Below the pieces are notes generated by a model. That model worked only from the letters and a program-made list of their open reading frames with translations. It did no database searches and was not told where the DNA came from. Positions 1 through 8,423 of a stretch of DNA of 64,000 nt are shown here, piece by piece. The position numbers and the translations under genes are program-made. Numbering within the stretch: position 1 is the first letter of the stretch; each line of letters begins with the position of its first letter. Source of the stretch: Paracoccus aerodenitrificans (GTDB lineage: Bacteria; Pseudomonadota; Alphaproteobacteria; Rhodobacterales; Rhodobacteraceae); the NCBI RefSeq assembly GCF_027913215.1, contig NZ_CP115784.1:2108001-2172000 (forward strand), in the 5' to 3' direction.

Positions 1-128
1 GTCAGCCTGTCCTGCGGCGTATCGGTGACCGCCGCGATCCCTGCCCAGTTCCGCAGCGTGTTCACGCCGATCACCACAGGGATCAGCAGCAGAAAGGCAA
101 CGATCAGCCAGACCCTACGCCGCTTCAA
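1..128 (-). CDS. Partial membrane-anchored protein (5' end only)
   Basis: Only the first about 42 codons are in the window; the gene runs off the left edge. Reading leftward from a TTG start at 128-126 gives a basic N-terminus (MKRRRVWLIV) and then a hydrophobic stretch, which is a signal anchor or first membrane helix. The TTG overlaps the TGA of the upstream hydrolase gene (TTGA), so the two are probably translated together. The rest of the protein is not visible and no family can be named. The TTG start is chosen because the frame is open and the overlap is typical of this genome. Confidence 0.5.
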   Translation of the reverse strand, partial: MKRRRVWLIVAFLLLIPVVIGVNTLRNWAGIAAVTDTPQDRL

Positions 129-1777
129 TTTTCGCAACCCTCTTGCTTGCCATTTCCGCAGCGCTGCTTGAGTCGCTCTGTATCCGCATCGGTCCAGCCT
201 TCGGGCGCAGTCACGGCCTCCCACGCGCCGATATAGTCATGCGCGTAATAGGAATGGCCGTGCCCGCCCGGAACGCTCAGCGCGAATGCCATATCCAGCG
301 CAAGCTGGAACTGGGTCACGACCGGCATGAAGCGCAGATCGGGAGAGACATCCTCGGCAGGAGGCTGGCGCATCCAGACAGGTGCCCGCCACAGCGAGCT
401 TGGTTGATAAAACACGATCGGATCGCTTGAATATTGCAGGAACACCAGACGCATATCGCCCCAGCCATCCGGCCCACCTGCGGATTTCGTATGGCTGGCA
501 AAGCGCACCAGCCGCCCGTCGCCCACCTCCGGCGCGACATAGGGCGTATCGGGATTGCGCGCCGCCATCGCCTCATTCCACCGCGCCGAGGGGAATGGAG
601 GACCGGCCCAAAGCGCCCCGTCAATCGGGTCATCCAGCAGGATTTCCAGCGTGGTGCCGTACATCGACGCCCATGCACCGAGGCTGAGGCCGTGAATATA
701 CAGCCTTGGGCGGTCATCCTCTGGCAGGGTCCGCCAATAGCCGTGGACCGTCTCGATCAGTTCGCGGGCCTGCTCCAGCCCCGCATCCGTTTCGAAAATC
801 AGCGCAAGCGGCGATTGCAGATAGGAATACTGCACCGCCACCGAGGCGATATCGCCGCCATGCATATATTCCAGCACATCGAAACTGCCCGGATCGAGCC
901 AGCCCGTTCCTGTCGGCAGCGCCACGATCAGCACTTCCCGGTCGAACGCGCCGACGCGCTGCAACTCGGACAGGGCCATATCCGCCCTTTCCTTGGGCGT
1001 GTCCGCATTGGCCAGGCCGACATAGATCCGCAGAGGATTTTGGGCCTCTTCGCCGGTGAATTCTGCGATTGCAGCGGCATCCGGGCCACCATTGATGAAA
1101 TTCCGGCCCGGTTGGCCCATCGCGCCCCAATCGACAGGCGACGCATTGCTGCCGGAACGCAAAGGATCTGAGGGCGGCGCCTGATCTGTGTCGAACAGTT
1201 TTTGAGCAACCGTATATGAGGAATCCGCAGCCCCGATCAGGCGATTCACCACCCCGTCACGGGTGACGATGAACAGCAGCAGCGCCACGATCAGCAGGCC
1301 GGAAATATTGGCCGTACGCTCGGGCATGAAGCGATACAGCCAGAGACGAACGCGGTTAAAGATGACCCGCACAAGACCGCCAAGCATCATCAGAAGCGTG
1401 AAAACCAGAAATGCCACGATGATCATCTGGACGATCCGCGCAGAGCTTACGAGCTCCATCCCCATCCGGTCGCGAATCGCGTTCTGCCATTCTCCGACCT
1501 TGGCAAGCGACAGGATCAGCGCGACCAGAACCGGAGCGCCGACCAGAAGATGACCGACGATAAAGGCCGGCCCCCTCAGCACCGGCAGATACATTTGCAG
1601 CCACAGCGTCAGCAGCAGGCGTCCCGCCATATAACCAAGAGCTGCGACAATTCCGCCCAGCAATCCCTGCATGAACCAGTCACGCGGAATCAGAGACGGC
1701 GTCAGGGAAGCGGAAAAGAACAGCAATCCCAGAAAAAGCGGCACAAGCGAAACGCCGAACGGTTTTTTCCAGTTCAT
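125..1777 (-). CDS. Alpha/beta-hydrolase family membrane protein
   Basis: A 550-residue protein with about five membrane segments in residues 10-175, followed by a soluble hydrolase domain. The nucleophile elbow GLSLG is at about 363-367 (Ser365), preceded by LYIH as in serine hydrolases. Layout and length match the bacterial family with an Abhydrolase_9 N-terminal membrane region plus Abhydrolase_9 catalytic domain. The domain would face one side of the inner membrane; its substrate is unknown. It is the first gene of a leftward operon with the partial gene at the window edge (4 bp overlap). It is divergent from the AI-2E family gene across about 200 bp that must hold both promoters. Confidence 0.8.
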   Translation of the reverse strand: MNWKKPFGVSLVPLFLGLLFFSASLTPSLIPRDWFMQGLLGGIVAALGYMAGRLLLTLWLQMYLPVLRGPAFIVGHLLVGAPVLVALILSLAKVGEWQNAIRDRMGMELVSSARIVQMIIVAFLVFTLLMMLGGLVRVIFNRVRLWLYRFMPERTANISGLLIVALLLFIVTRDGVVNRLIGAADSSYTVAQKLFDTDQAPPSDPLRSGSNASPVDWGAMGQPGRNFINGGPDAAAIAEFTGEEAQNPLRIYVGLANADTPKERADMALSELQRVGAFDREVLIVALPTGTGWLDPGSFDVLEYMHGGDIASVAVQYSYLQSPLALIFETDAGLEQARELIETVHGYWRTLPEDDRPRLYIHGLSLGAWASMYGTTLEILLDDPIDGALWAGPPFPSARWNEAMAARNPDTPYVAPEVGDGRLVRFASHTKSAGGPDGWGDMRLVFLQYSSDPIVFYQPSSLWRAPVWMRQPPAEDVSPDLRFMPVVTQFQLALDMAFALSVPGGHGHSYYAHDYIGAWEAVTAPEGWTDADTERLKQRCGNGKQEGCEN

Positions 1778-1976
1778 CGCACCCTCTCAAACAGTGACAT
1801 CCAGTCTCGGGCGGCACAGTATCCCCTGAACCGCCATCCGGCCAGAGCAGCGCGGCAAACAATCTGCCGCAACGCGGCGCTCTGGACCTGAGCGGGCGGC
1901 AATGCCATCCTGACATTAATTTTTATGATGTCCTCTCACACGCCGGAGATCCGGCCCGTATCAGACAAGAAGTCAT

Positions 1977-3110
1977 ATGCTGGATAAATCCGACCCCGTC
2001 AGAGGCCTGTTCGCCGTCGTATTGTCCCTGCTTCTTGTGACTCTGGCCGGGCGGCTGATGATCGTCGGCAAGTCCTTCCTGCTGCCCATCGTGATCGCAC
2101 TGATATCGGTCTATGTGCTGACGGCAGCCAGCGATGCTTTGCGGCGATTGCCGGTGACGAGGCGATTACCGAACTGGGCGCTGCGCATTTTCGTGCTGGC
2201 GGGATTTCTGATCGTCACGATCTGGTTCGGCAGCGTGATGGTTTCAACCGCCGGTGAGGTCAGCGTGCGCCTGCCCGGATATCAGGAGAATATCGAGCGC
2301 CTTTATGCCGAGCTGACCGCGCTGATCGGGATCGAGGCGGGACCGGATCTGCGGCAGTTCTTCGAGGGTCTGCGCGAGGCCATCCCCATAAGACAGATCG
2401 CGGGCACCTTGCTGGGGTCGATCAGTTCGGCGGCGGGGCTTCTGTTCATGATCGTGGTCTACGCCACCTTTCTGATGTCCGAGCGTAACGGCTTCGCCCA
2501 CAAGATCACCGTCGCCCTGCCCGGACGCCGTGCAGAACGGGCGGGCCGCATCATTGCCAATATCAATAATGCCATCAGCGAATATATCGCGGTGAAAACG
2601 CTGGTGAATGTCATTCTCGGCGCGTTGTCCTTCGTGGCGATGTGGGCCATCGGCATTGATTTCGCGCTGTTCTGGGCGATCCTGATCGCATTGCTGAACT
2701 ATATCCCCTATGTCGGCTCGATGCTGGGCGTGTTCTTTCCGGTCGTGCTGTCGATGGCCCAGTTCGGCTCGGTCGAGAAAACGCTTGTGATCCTGGCACT
2801 TCTGGCCTTCGCCCAGATGTGGGTCGGTAATGTGCTGGAACCACGCATGGTCGGACGAAGGGTCAACATGTCGCCCTTTGTCGTATTGGTGGCGCTGGCA
2901 TTATGGTCGTCGGTCTGGGGTCTTGCGGGCGCGGTGCTTGCGATTCCTCTGACCTCGATCATCGCCATCATCATGGCAAGCTTCGAATCGACGCGCCCCT
3001 TCGCAGTCCTGATTGCCGAGGATGTCACACCTTTCGAACCCCAGGATCAGCCCAATATATACGGCTCTGGAAAGCCTGAAACCGTAATTCTGCAAAAGGA
3101 AAACCAATGA
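1977..3110 (+). CDS. AI-2E family transporter
   Basis: A 377-residue polytopic inner-membrane protein with about eight hydrophobic segments. It has the family pattern of N-terminal helices, a hydrophilic middle loop (about 90-130) and a C-terminal block with NYIPYVGSMLGVFFPV and GNVLEPRMVGRRVNMSP, which is diagnostic of the AI-2E exporter family (TqsA/YdiK/PerM). Members export varied solutes or work as Na+/H+ antiporters, so a quorum-signal role should not be assumed. It heads a rightward operon: its stop overlaps the start of the next gene by 4 bp. Confidence 0.85.
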   Translation: MLDKSDPVRGLFAVVLSLLLVTLAGRLMIVGKSFLLPIVIALISVYVLTAASDALRRLPVTRRLPNWALRIFVLAGFLIVTIWFGSVMVSTAGEVSVRLPGYQENIERLYAELTALIGIEAGPDLRQFFEGLREAIPIRQIAGTLLGSISSAAGLLFMIVVYATFLMSERNGFAHKITVALPGRRAERAGRIIANINNAISEYIAVKTLVNVILGALSFVAMWAIGIDFALFWAILIALLNYIPYVGSMLGVFFPVVLSMAQFGSVEKTLVILALLAFAQMWVGNVLEPRMVGRRVNMSPFVVLVALALWSSVWGLAGAVLAIPLTSIIAIIMASFESTRPFAVLIAEDVTPFEPQDQPNIYGSGKPETVILQKENQ

Positions 3111-3625
3111 CTTCATGGCTCCCGATGATGGCCGCCGGACTTGCCGCGCTGATTGGCGGCGTTCTGGCGCTGATCAACCCCGTCGCTGCCGCCGTTACCA
3201 CGGTCAGGCTTGTCTCCTGGGTGATGCTGATCGTAGCGCTTCTGCAAGGCTGGGCGGCCTACAGATCGGATGGCAAAGGGGCGCAGATCCGCGCCGCCGC
3301 CATCGCCGCTGCCGCGTTTTTCCTGTCGATGGTCATCATGTTCGGAAACCCCGCCGAAAGCGGGATCATCCGCATTCTCGTCGGTCTGTGTCTGGTCGGC
3401 TCGGGCGCGGCGAAGCTTTATGCGGCACGGGTGATGAAGGGGACGGACAAATTTCCGCTGATGGCGGGAACGGGCGTGGTTTCGCTGATCCTCGGTCTGG
3501 TCGTCTGGTTCGGGCTGAGCCTGAATTTCGGCAGCCTGCTGGGACTTGAGCTGCTCGCCAGCGGCCTTGGACTGGTCTTGCTGGCGATGTACCGCCGGAA
3601 AACTGCCGGACATACCCAGCCATGA
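3107..3625 (+). CDS. HdeD-like DUF308 membrane protein
   Basis: A 172-residue protein made almost entirely of six short hydrophobic helices arranged as three hairpins, as in the DUF308/HdeD family (HdeD of E. coli is linked to acid resistance). The motif GGVLALINPVAA in the first hairpin is typical. It is in the middle of a three-gene operon, with an ATGA overlap with the AI-2E-type gene upstream and another with the K+ channel gene downstream. This suggests a shared membrane-stress or ion-homeostasis role, which is inference. Confidence 0.75.
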   Translation: MTSWLPMMAAGLAALIGGVLALINPVAAAVTTVRLVSWVMLIVALLQGWAAYRSDGKGAQIRAAAIAAAAFFLSMVIMFGNPAESGIIRILVGLCLVGSGAAKLYAARVMKGTDKFPLMAGTGVVSLILGLVVWFGLSLNFGSLLGLELLASGLGLVLLAMYRRKTAGHTQP

Positions 3626-3963
3626 CCCCGATGCGCGATCTCACAGCGGGCATCAGTGCCGCCTTTGCCTCTCGGCGTGTCCAGAGGCTGCTGGCCCTGA
3701 CAGCATTGCTGATCACGATCGCCTCGGTGTTTTATGCTCTGGTCGAGGGGTGGCGCTGGATCGACGCGGTGTATTTTTCGGTCATCGCAATTTCCACGGT
3801 CGGTTTCGGCGATTTCGCGCCGCAAACCGACCTCGGCAAGATCTTCACAATTATTTACGTACTGCTTGGCTTGGGAATGTTCGTGGCTACCGCCACGGCA
3901 ATCGGCGACAGCATCATGTCGCGGGCAGAGAATGCGGATGGGCGCTCTGAGGAAGAAAGCTGA
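3622..3963 (+). CDS. Two-TM potassium channel
   Basis: A 113-residue protein with two transmembrane helices (about 22-42 and 73-97) flanking a pore loop. The selectivity filter TVGFGD is at residues 59-64, as in the Ion_trans_2 (KcsA-like) family. It has no RCK/TrkA regulatory domain, so it is a minimal pore expected to work as a tetramer. The start overlaps the stop of the DUF308 gene (ATGA). It is the last gene of the operon, and the nudC gene converges on it about 50 bp downstream. Confidence 0.85.
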   Translation: MTPMRDLTAGISAAFASRRVQRLLALTALLITIASVFYALVEGWRWIDAVYFSVIAISTVGFGDFAPQTDLGKIFTIIYVLLGLGMFVATATAIGDSIMSRAENADGRSEEES

Positions 3964-4012
3964 GTGGTTGGACGATGATACGCTCTTCACTTGAGGGCTT
4001 GTCGGTACGTCT

Positions 4013-5014
4013 TCACCCTACTCTGGCTGAGGCGGAACTGCCGACCCCCGCGACGACGCCATCGACCCAGCTGCGCAATATCACCCGCGCCACCGCTCCG
4101 GGTCTGGCCAGAGTAATATCCGGATGGTCATTTGACAGCGCCCGCTCAACCTCGGACCTGCTGACCCATATCGCATCTTCAAGCTCTGCCGGATCGCGTT
4201 CGATCCGTGTCGTAACAGCCCGACCCGTACATCCGATCATAAGAGACGCAGGAAACGGCCAGGGTTGAGAGGTGACATACCGAACCTCATCGACCTCAAT
4301 TCCCGCTTCCTCCATGACCTCACGCCGAACCGCCTCTTCAACCGTTTCGCCCGGTTCGATGAATCCCGCCAGAAGTGAGTACATCCTTTCGGGCCAAAGC
4401 GGCGAACGTCCCAATAGCACCCTGTCGTGATCGAGTACCAGCATGATGACAACGGGATCGGTACGCGGGAAATGCTGACGCCCGCAGCCGGGACACTCCA
4501 TCCGCCAGCCCGAATGCACGAGCCGGTTGCGATGACCGCAATTGGCGCAGAACCCATGCGTCCGCCGCCATTCGAAAACACCTTTTGCAGCAGCGGCAAT
4601 CCCGGCATCGCGATGATCGATCTCTCCCATGATACTGCGCAGATCAATGAATTTGCGCGTTTCCGAGAGGGCCAGAGTACGCCTGTCAACGAACTCTGCC
4701 GGCTGCTGATCAGGCGGCGCGATATGCGATACGTCTGTTGCGAAATGCGCACGACCCGCATCGTCCAACCCCATGAATACGGAGTCCCCACAGGAATCCG
4801 CCACCAGCGGATCATCGGTCGAAAGCCAGACCAGTCTCGGCCCTTCCTGTGTCAGTTCAAAGAGTGGCTTGCCCCACCAGAACGGCAGAGCGAGGCTGCC
4901 CTTGTGAAACCGGATGTGCATCGCCTCATCATCCGCGCGAAGCCTGTCAGCGCGATCAAGAAAGCTGCCTGCAAATGACACTTCGGATTCAGGTATCATC
5001 GGCGAAACCTGCAA
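4013..5014 (-). CDS. nudC: NAD(+) diphosphatase / RNA-decapping Nudix hydrolase NudC
   Basis: A 333-residue Nudix hydrolase that cleaves NADH/NAD+ to NMN and AMP and, in E. coli, removes NAD caps from RNA. Visible features in order: an N-terminal NudC domain; a zinc ribbon CANC...CPGC (Cys about 156, 159, 174, 177); the Nudix box GFIEPGETVEEAVRREV..EEAGI (about 217-239); and the NudC-specific SQPWPFP signature (about 249-255) right after it. All metal-binding glutamates of the box are present. The start could also be five codons in (Met6). The IS5-family element begins about 105 bp upstream in the same orientation, so the native promoter region may be altered. Confidence 0.93.
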   Translation of the reverse strand: MQVSPMIPESEVSFAGSFLDRADRLRADDEAMHIRFHKGSLALPFWWGKPLFELTQEGPRLVWLSTDDPLVADSCGDSVFMGLDDAGRAHFATDVSHIAPPDQQPAEFVDRRTLALSETRKFIDLRSIMGEIDHRDAGIAAAAKGVFEWRRTHGFCANCGHRNRLVHSGWRMECPGCGRQHFPRTDPVVIMLVLDHDRVLLGRSPLWPERMYSLLAGFIEPGETVEEAVRREVMEEAGIEVDEVRYVTSQPWPFPASLMIGCTGRAVTTRIERDPAELEDAIWVSRSEVERALSNDHPDITLARPGAVARVILRSWVDGVVAGVGSSASARVG

Positions 5015-5142
5015 CGAGCAGACAGCGCGGACAAGTGAGAACTCTGCCGGAAGCTTCCTGATTTTCGCTTGCCAAGGATATTTGCTTTCATATGGCAGAT
5101 TATGAATTCTGATCTATAGCTAGGGTCAGGACTCGTTCTCGA

Positions 5143-5763
5143 TCATAACCAGAAGATGACGGTCGCGGCGAGCAGGATTGCAGAGAAGAAGGTCTCGGGG
5201 CAACGGTCGTATCGGGTGGCGACGCGCCTCCAATCCTTGAGTCGGCCGAACATGATTTCGATGCGGTTGCGGCGTTTGTAGCGCCGCTTGTCGTATTTGA
5301 CGGGTTTCTTGCGCGACTTCCGACCCGGGATGCAAACCTTTATCCCCTTGTTTTTCAAGGCATCTCTGAACCAGTCGGCATCATAGCCCCGATCGGCCAG
5401 CAGCCAATCCGCCTCCGGCAGGCTGTTCAGAAGTGCCGCTGCCCCGGTGTAATCACTGACTTGTCCGGCGGACATGAAGAACCCTATCGGGCGGCCCTTC
5501 GCGTCGGTGACGGCGTGCAGTTTCGTGTTCATGCCGCCTTTCGTTCGCCCGATCTGGCGCCCGCGCCCCCTTTTTTGATCCGCAGGCTCGAGGCCGTGCG
5601 GTGCGCTTTCAGATAGGCCGCGTCGATCATGATCGTATTGTGTTCGGCGCTCTCGGCGGCGAGGCCCACCATGATCCGGGCGAAGGTCCCGTTCTCGCTC
5701 CAGCGCTTCCAGCGGTTGTAGAGCGTCTTGGCGGGGCCGTAGTCCGTCGGCGCGTCGCACCAT
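5143..5763 (-). CDS. IS5-family transposase, OrfB (reached by -1 frameshift)
   Basis: The part after the A6G5 run (about 5573 down to 5143) carries the rest of the DDE domain: NTKLHAVTDAKGRPI, the second Asp in LLADRGYDAD, and the catalytic Glu in RIEIMFGRLKDWR. This frame lies one base upstream of the OrfA frame, so a -1 slip at AAAAAAG joins OrfA and OrfB into a product of about 250 residues, the usual length for IS427-group transposases. The codons before the slip site in this frame overlap OrfA and are probably not translated on their own. Confidence 0.8.
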   Translation of the reverse strand: MVRRADGLRPRQDALQPLEALERERDLRPDHGGPRRRERRTQYDHDRRGLSESAPHGLEPADQKRGRGRQIGRTKGGMNTKLHAVTDAKGRPIGFFMSAGQVSDYTGAAALLNSLPEADWLLADRGYDADWFRDALKNKGIKVCIPGRKSRKKPVKYDKRRYKRRNRIEIMFGRLKDWRRVATRYDRCPETFFSAILLAATVIFWL

Positions 5764-5900
5764 CGCAAGCCATTACGATTGATGAATATTATGCCGCTCA
5801 GCACACGCCGGTCGTCAACGCGTGGCTTGCCGTGAGATTTCGGGAAATAGGGTTTCAGACGCTCCATCTGCGCGTCAGTCAGCCAGAAAAGGTTGCTCAT
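5529..5900 (-). CDS. IS5-family transposase, OrfA
   Basis: A 123-residue N-terminal half of the transposase. It contains the DUF4096-like N-terminal region (FWLTDAQMERLKPYFPKS) and the first catalytic aspartate in MIDAAYLKAHRTAS. Read alone it ends shortly after the A6G5 slippery run; the last 14 or so residues beyond RIKK are the zero-frame extension used when no frameshift occurs. The product is probably made both as this short form and as a fusion with OrfB. Confidence 0.85.
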   Translation of the reverse strand: MSNLFWLTDAQMERLKPYFPKSHGKPRVDDRRVLSGIIFINRNGLRWCDAPTDYGPAKTLYNRWKRWSENGTFARIMVGLAAESAEHNTIMIDAAYLKAHRTASSLRIKKGGAGARSGERKAA

Positions 5901-6147
5901 AAATCAGGTCTCCTTGCAGAGCCTGAATCACGCAAACAGCCCGAAATCAATGGGTCTGGAGCCTAGTTCACGCTCACCGGAATGCAAATTCGACTGATAA
6001 GCTTGCAAAGATCAAAACTCTGCGCCTCACATCAACATTTTTCTGCCGCTGGAGATTGTGCCGTTGATTTTACTTTTAATTCAGGATTCTCCCACACCAT
6101 CCTTGTTCCTGGATTCCATAATCCTCGTTCTGCCCAAAGTGTCTGAC

Positions 6148-6360
6148 GTCATCCACCGTCGCGGCCCGTGGCGCAGTTTCGAAGCGGTCAAATATTCCAC
6201 TCCGGAATGGGTTGGCTGGTTCAACAACCGCCGTCTGTTGGAGCCCATCGGAAGCATCCCGCCCGCCGAAGCCGAGACAAACTTCTACGCCGCTCTGGAA
6301 CTTGAAGCCATGGCCGCATAACTAAAACAAACAAGCCTCCGGCAAACCCGGCGTGGTTCA
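6148..6360 (+). pseudogene. 3' remnant of an IS3-family element (transposase OrfB C-terminus)
   Basis: About 57 codons from VIHRRGPWRSFEAV to LEAMAA and a TAA stop (6319-6321) match the extreme C-terminus of IS3-family OrfB integrases (WFNNRRLLEPIG..PPAEAE.NFYA). The next 40 bases (about 6322-6360, ending GGCAAACCCGGCGTGGTTCA) look like the right inverted repeat end. The whole N-terminal part, OrfA and the left end are missing, and sequence upstream of 6148 does not continue the homology. It is a dead fragment between the IS5-family element and tRNA-Pro. Confidence 0.75.
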
Positions 6361-6384
6361 ATGTGGCTGACACAAAATTAAAAA

Positions 6385-6461
6385 TGGTCGGAGTGGAGGG
6401 ATTCGAACCCCCGACATCCTGGTCCCAAACCAGGCGCGCTACCAGACTGCGCTACACTCCG
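6385..6461 (-). tRNA. tRNA-Pro (anticodon TGG)
   Basis: The reverse strand folds as a full tRNA: acceptor CGGAGTG/CACTCCG, anticodon stem CCTGG/CCAGG with loop TTTGGGA (anticodon TGG at positions 34-36, proline), and T-arm GGGGGTTCGAATCCC with GTTCGAATC. The discriminator A and an encoded CCA (6387-6385) complete the 77-nt gene. An IS3 remnant ends about 25 bp from its 3' end; tRNA 3' ends are common insertion sites, but no att repeat was recognised. Confidence 0.97.
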
Positions 6462-6501
6462 ACCGGGTGCTTCTAGCGCGGCTTTTGCCGCAGGGAAAGC
6501 C

Positions 6502-7002
6502 CTATTGGCACGGTTGCGCCGCCTGAGACTGGTCCAGCCTTGGGTGAGCCATCGCGATGCCCGGTTTCAGACCCATGCGCTGCGCTTCGCCGCCCGCCAC
6601 CTCAAGGACCATCAGCCGTTCGGGATCGGGGTCGCCGGGCGCGGCACCGGGTATGGGCGTCAAGTCCATCGGGATTGCGTTGGGATGGACATGCCGAATC
6701 GTGCCGGTTTCATCCATGAAAACAATATCCAGCGGGATCAGTGTGTTCTTCATCCAGAACGAGGTTTCCCGCGGCTGCTCGAAAATGAACAACATCCCGG
6801 AATCCTCGGCGAGAGATTCGCGATTCATCAATCCCTGCGCCCGCTCAGCATTGTTATCGGCAATCTCGACATTCACGGAAAGGTCGATTTCAGGAAAAAC
6901 AGCAAGATCGGGACTGCACACGGGCTGCGCAACCGCCGGCATAACGCTCAGCAGGGTTGTCACGCACGCAAATGTTGTCAGTAGTTTTGCCCTCAGAACC
7001 AT
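6502..7002 (-). CDS. Exported DUF192 family protein
   Basis: About 166 residues with a cleavable signal peptide (MVLRAKLLTTFACV...AVAQP) followed by one DUF192 domain: ERAQGLMNRESL, GMLFIFEQPRETSFWMKNTLIPLDIVFMD and the C-terminal VLEV.GG.A...GL..G. Such proteins are periplasmic and small; their function is not established. The ATG at 7002 is chosen because it gives a clean signal peptide. An upstream in-frame start at 7062 would lie inside the cold-shock gene. It follows that gene by about 20 bp, so the two are probably cotranscribed. Confidence 0.8.
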   Translation of the reverse strand: MVLRAKLLTTFACVTTLLSVMPAVAQPVCSPDLAVFPEIDLSVNVEIADNNAERAQGLMNRESLAEDSGMLFIFEQPRETSFWMKNTLIPLDIVFMDETGTIRHVHPNAIPMDLTPIPGAAPGDPDPERLMVLEVAGGEAQRMGLKPGIAMAHPRLDQSQAAQPCQ

Positions 7003-7024
7003 CACTATCACCCGCTCGCTGCGT

Positions 7025-7561
7025 TTACTCGTCCTGATTATTGCCTTTTTCCCACGGCGCAATCTGAGCCGCCATCAGCCCGCGACGCCCATCGACAACG
7101 CGCAGGGCAATCGCCTCACCCACAGCCAGATCCGACAGGCCCGAGTGACGTAAAACCTCACAATGCAGAAAGACATCGCCGGGCTCGCCGAACAGGTTGG
7201 CAAAGCCGAAGCCCTTGGTTTTATCGAACCATTTCACCCTTGCGGCAAGGAATGGCAGCGAGGCCAGTACTTCCGGCGGCGTGTCGGCCAGATCGCTGAT
7301 CGGCGGTGCTCCGTCGCTTTCGGGAGGCTCGATATCCAGGATTTTGACCGCCTGCAGCCCGCGATCTGTCGGCTGAACGAGAACACGCACACGCGACCGG
7401 TCGGCAACCGAACCCTGGCCAAAATTCCTCAGGACATTTGCGTGCAACAAGATATCAGGCCCGTCTTCGTCACTGAGAATGAACCCGAATCCGCGAGCGG
7501 GATCGAACCATTTGATCGAACCGCTTATCTCAGTAACTGTACTATGTTCCGTAATCGTCAT
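7025..7561 (-). CDS. Double cold-shock domain protein
   Basis: A 178-residue protein with two cold-shock domains. The first (about 13-75) has IKWFDPARGFGFI and DILLHANVLRNFG; the second (about 105-170) has VKWFDKTKGFGFANLF and DVFLHCEVLRHSG. These carry the RNP1-like K/R-G-F-G-F and RNP2-like hydrophobic-H motifs that bind single-stranded RNA or DNA. Tandem CSD proteins of about 180 residues are common in Rhodobacterales and are thought to act as RNA chaperones. The gap upstream (to pdxH) is long and AT-rich with a small hairpin, fitting a regulated 5' UTR. Confidence 0.88.
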   Translation of the reverse strand: MTITEHSTVTEISGSIKWFDPARGFGFILSDEDGPDILLHANVLRNFGQGSVADRSRVRVLVQPTDRGLQAVKILDIEPPESDGAPPISDLADTPPEVLASLPFLAARVKWFDKTKGFGFANLFGEPGDVFLHCEVLRHSGLSDLAVGEAIALRVVDGRRGLMAAQIAPWEKGNNQDE

Positions 7562-7578
7562 CTTACCGCTTCATTAAC

Positions 7579-7595
7579 GTCACCCGTCTGGTGAC
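7579..7595 (-). promoter_or_regulatory. Small hairpin in the 5' leader of the cold-shock gene
   Basis: GTCACC-CGTCT-GGTGAC forms a perfect 6-bp stem with a 5-nt loop, 18 bp upstream of the cold-shock start. The gap of about 159 bp before the gene is AT-rich and has no ORF. A long structured leader is known for cspA-type mRNAs in other bacteria; that it acts as a thermosensor here is only a guess. Confidence 0.3.
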
Positions 7596-7720
7596 CCCGA
7601 TACTGACAACTAGCACCTTCACATATGATTACCACTACGTCCTGATGAAAACACATCACTTGACGTAACGTAAATTTATCGCAAGCCCATACATTTCAAG
7701 CATATAGGAATAGTAAACTC

Positions 7721-8365
7721 CTATGGTGCCAATCTTTGTACCTGCCAAAGCTGTTGTAAACCCTGTCGGGGCATTTCGCCACCCGCCGCTTTTGTCCAGC
7801 GAAAACGGTCATGCAAGCGAAACGCGCCATCTGCCCAGAATTCGATCTGCTGTGGGTTGATTCTGAAACCGCCCCAGAACGCGGGACGCGGCGGGTCCGC
7901 CCCCAGCCGGGCACCTTCTCGCGCGACGGCCATCATCAGCGCACGGCGCGAGGAAAGCGGCCTGCTTTGCTGTGACGCCCATGCTCCGATCCGGCTTTGC
8001 AGGGCGCGGCTTCGATAATATTCGTCCGCCTGCGCCCCATCTTCACGCGTGACCGTCCCGCGCACGCGGATCTGCCGACGCAGCGATTTCCAGTGCATGA
8101 CAAAAGCGGCATTCCCCGTCTCGGCGATCTGCACGCCCTTGGCGCTTTCGTAGTTCGTATAAAAGACGAAGGCGCCCTGCCCGTCTCCGTAGGATTCGAT
8201 GTCCTTAAGCAGCACCATGCGGACATCCGGCATGCCGTCCCGGTCAACTGTCGCAAGGGCGATTGCGTTCGGATCATTCGGCTCTGACTGTTCGGCTTCG
8301 GCCAGCCAGGACCTTGCAATGACGAAAGGATCCTCTCCCGCGAACAGGCCGTCTCGTGCGCTCAT
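7721..8365 (-). CDS. pdxH: Pyridoxamine 5'-phosphate oxidase
   Basis: A 214-residue FMN enzyme that oxidises pyridoxine/pyridoxamine 5'-phosphate to PLP. Landmarks are [18 protein letters not shown] (FMN binding), [25 protein letters not shown], and the C-terminal signature FWGGFRI.P..IEFW....RLHDR, ending at RLAP as in the family. Length is normal. It is divergent from fabI with 58 bp between starts, so the two promoters overlap. Confidence 0.95.
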   Translation of the reverse strand: MSARDGLFAGEDPFVIARSWLAEAEQSEPNDPNAIALATVDRDGMPDVRMVLLKDIESYGDGQGAFVFYTNYESAKGVQIAETGNAAFVMHWKSLRRQIRVRGTVTREDGAQADEYYRSRALQSRIGAWASQQSRPLSSRRALMMAVAREGARLGADPPRPAFWGGFRINPQQIEFWADGAFRLHDRFRWTKAAGGEMPRQGLQQLWQVQRLAP

Positions 8366-8423
8366 GCTTGATGCCCCCCGGGGTTTCGCCTAATCCTTCC
8401 CAAAAGGTAAGATGGAGAGGGGC

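Larger units (their letters stand above)
5124..5962 (-). mobile_element. Complete IS5-family (IS427-like) insertion sequence
   Basis: An element of about 839 bp carrying a transposase in two overlapping frames. The ends form an imperfect inverted repeat: the left end reads GGTCAGGACTCGTT, and the right end read inward is GCTCCAGACCCATT (9 of 14 identical). Each end is flanked by CTAG (5120-5123 and 5963-5966), consistent with the short TA/CTAG target duplications of the IS427 group. An A6G5 run at 5566-5576 (minus strand) lies in the overlap of the two frames and fits programmed -1 frameshifting. All DDE residues are intact across the frames, so it may be active. It is inserted between nudC and an older IS3 remnant. 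Confidence 0.85.

Noticed and set aside
4427..4978. 183-codon plus-strand frame opposite nudC
   Set aside because: Antisense to the conserved Nudix and zinc-ribbon codons of nudC, no ribosome site, no domain.
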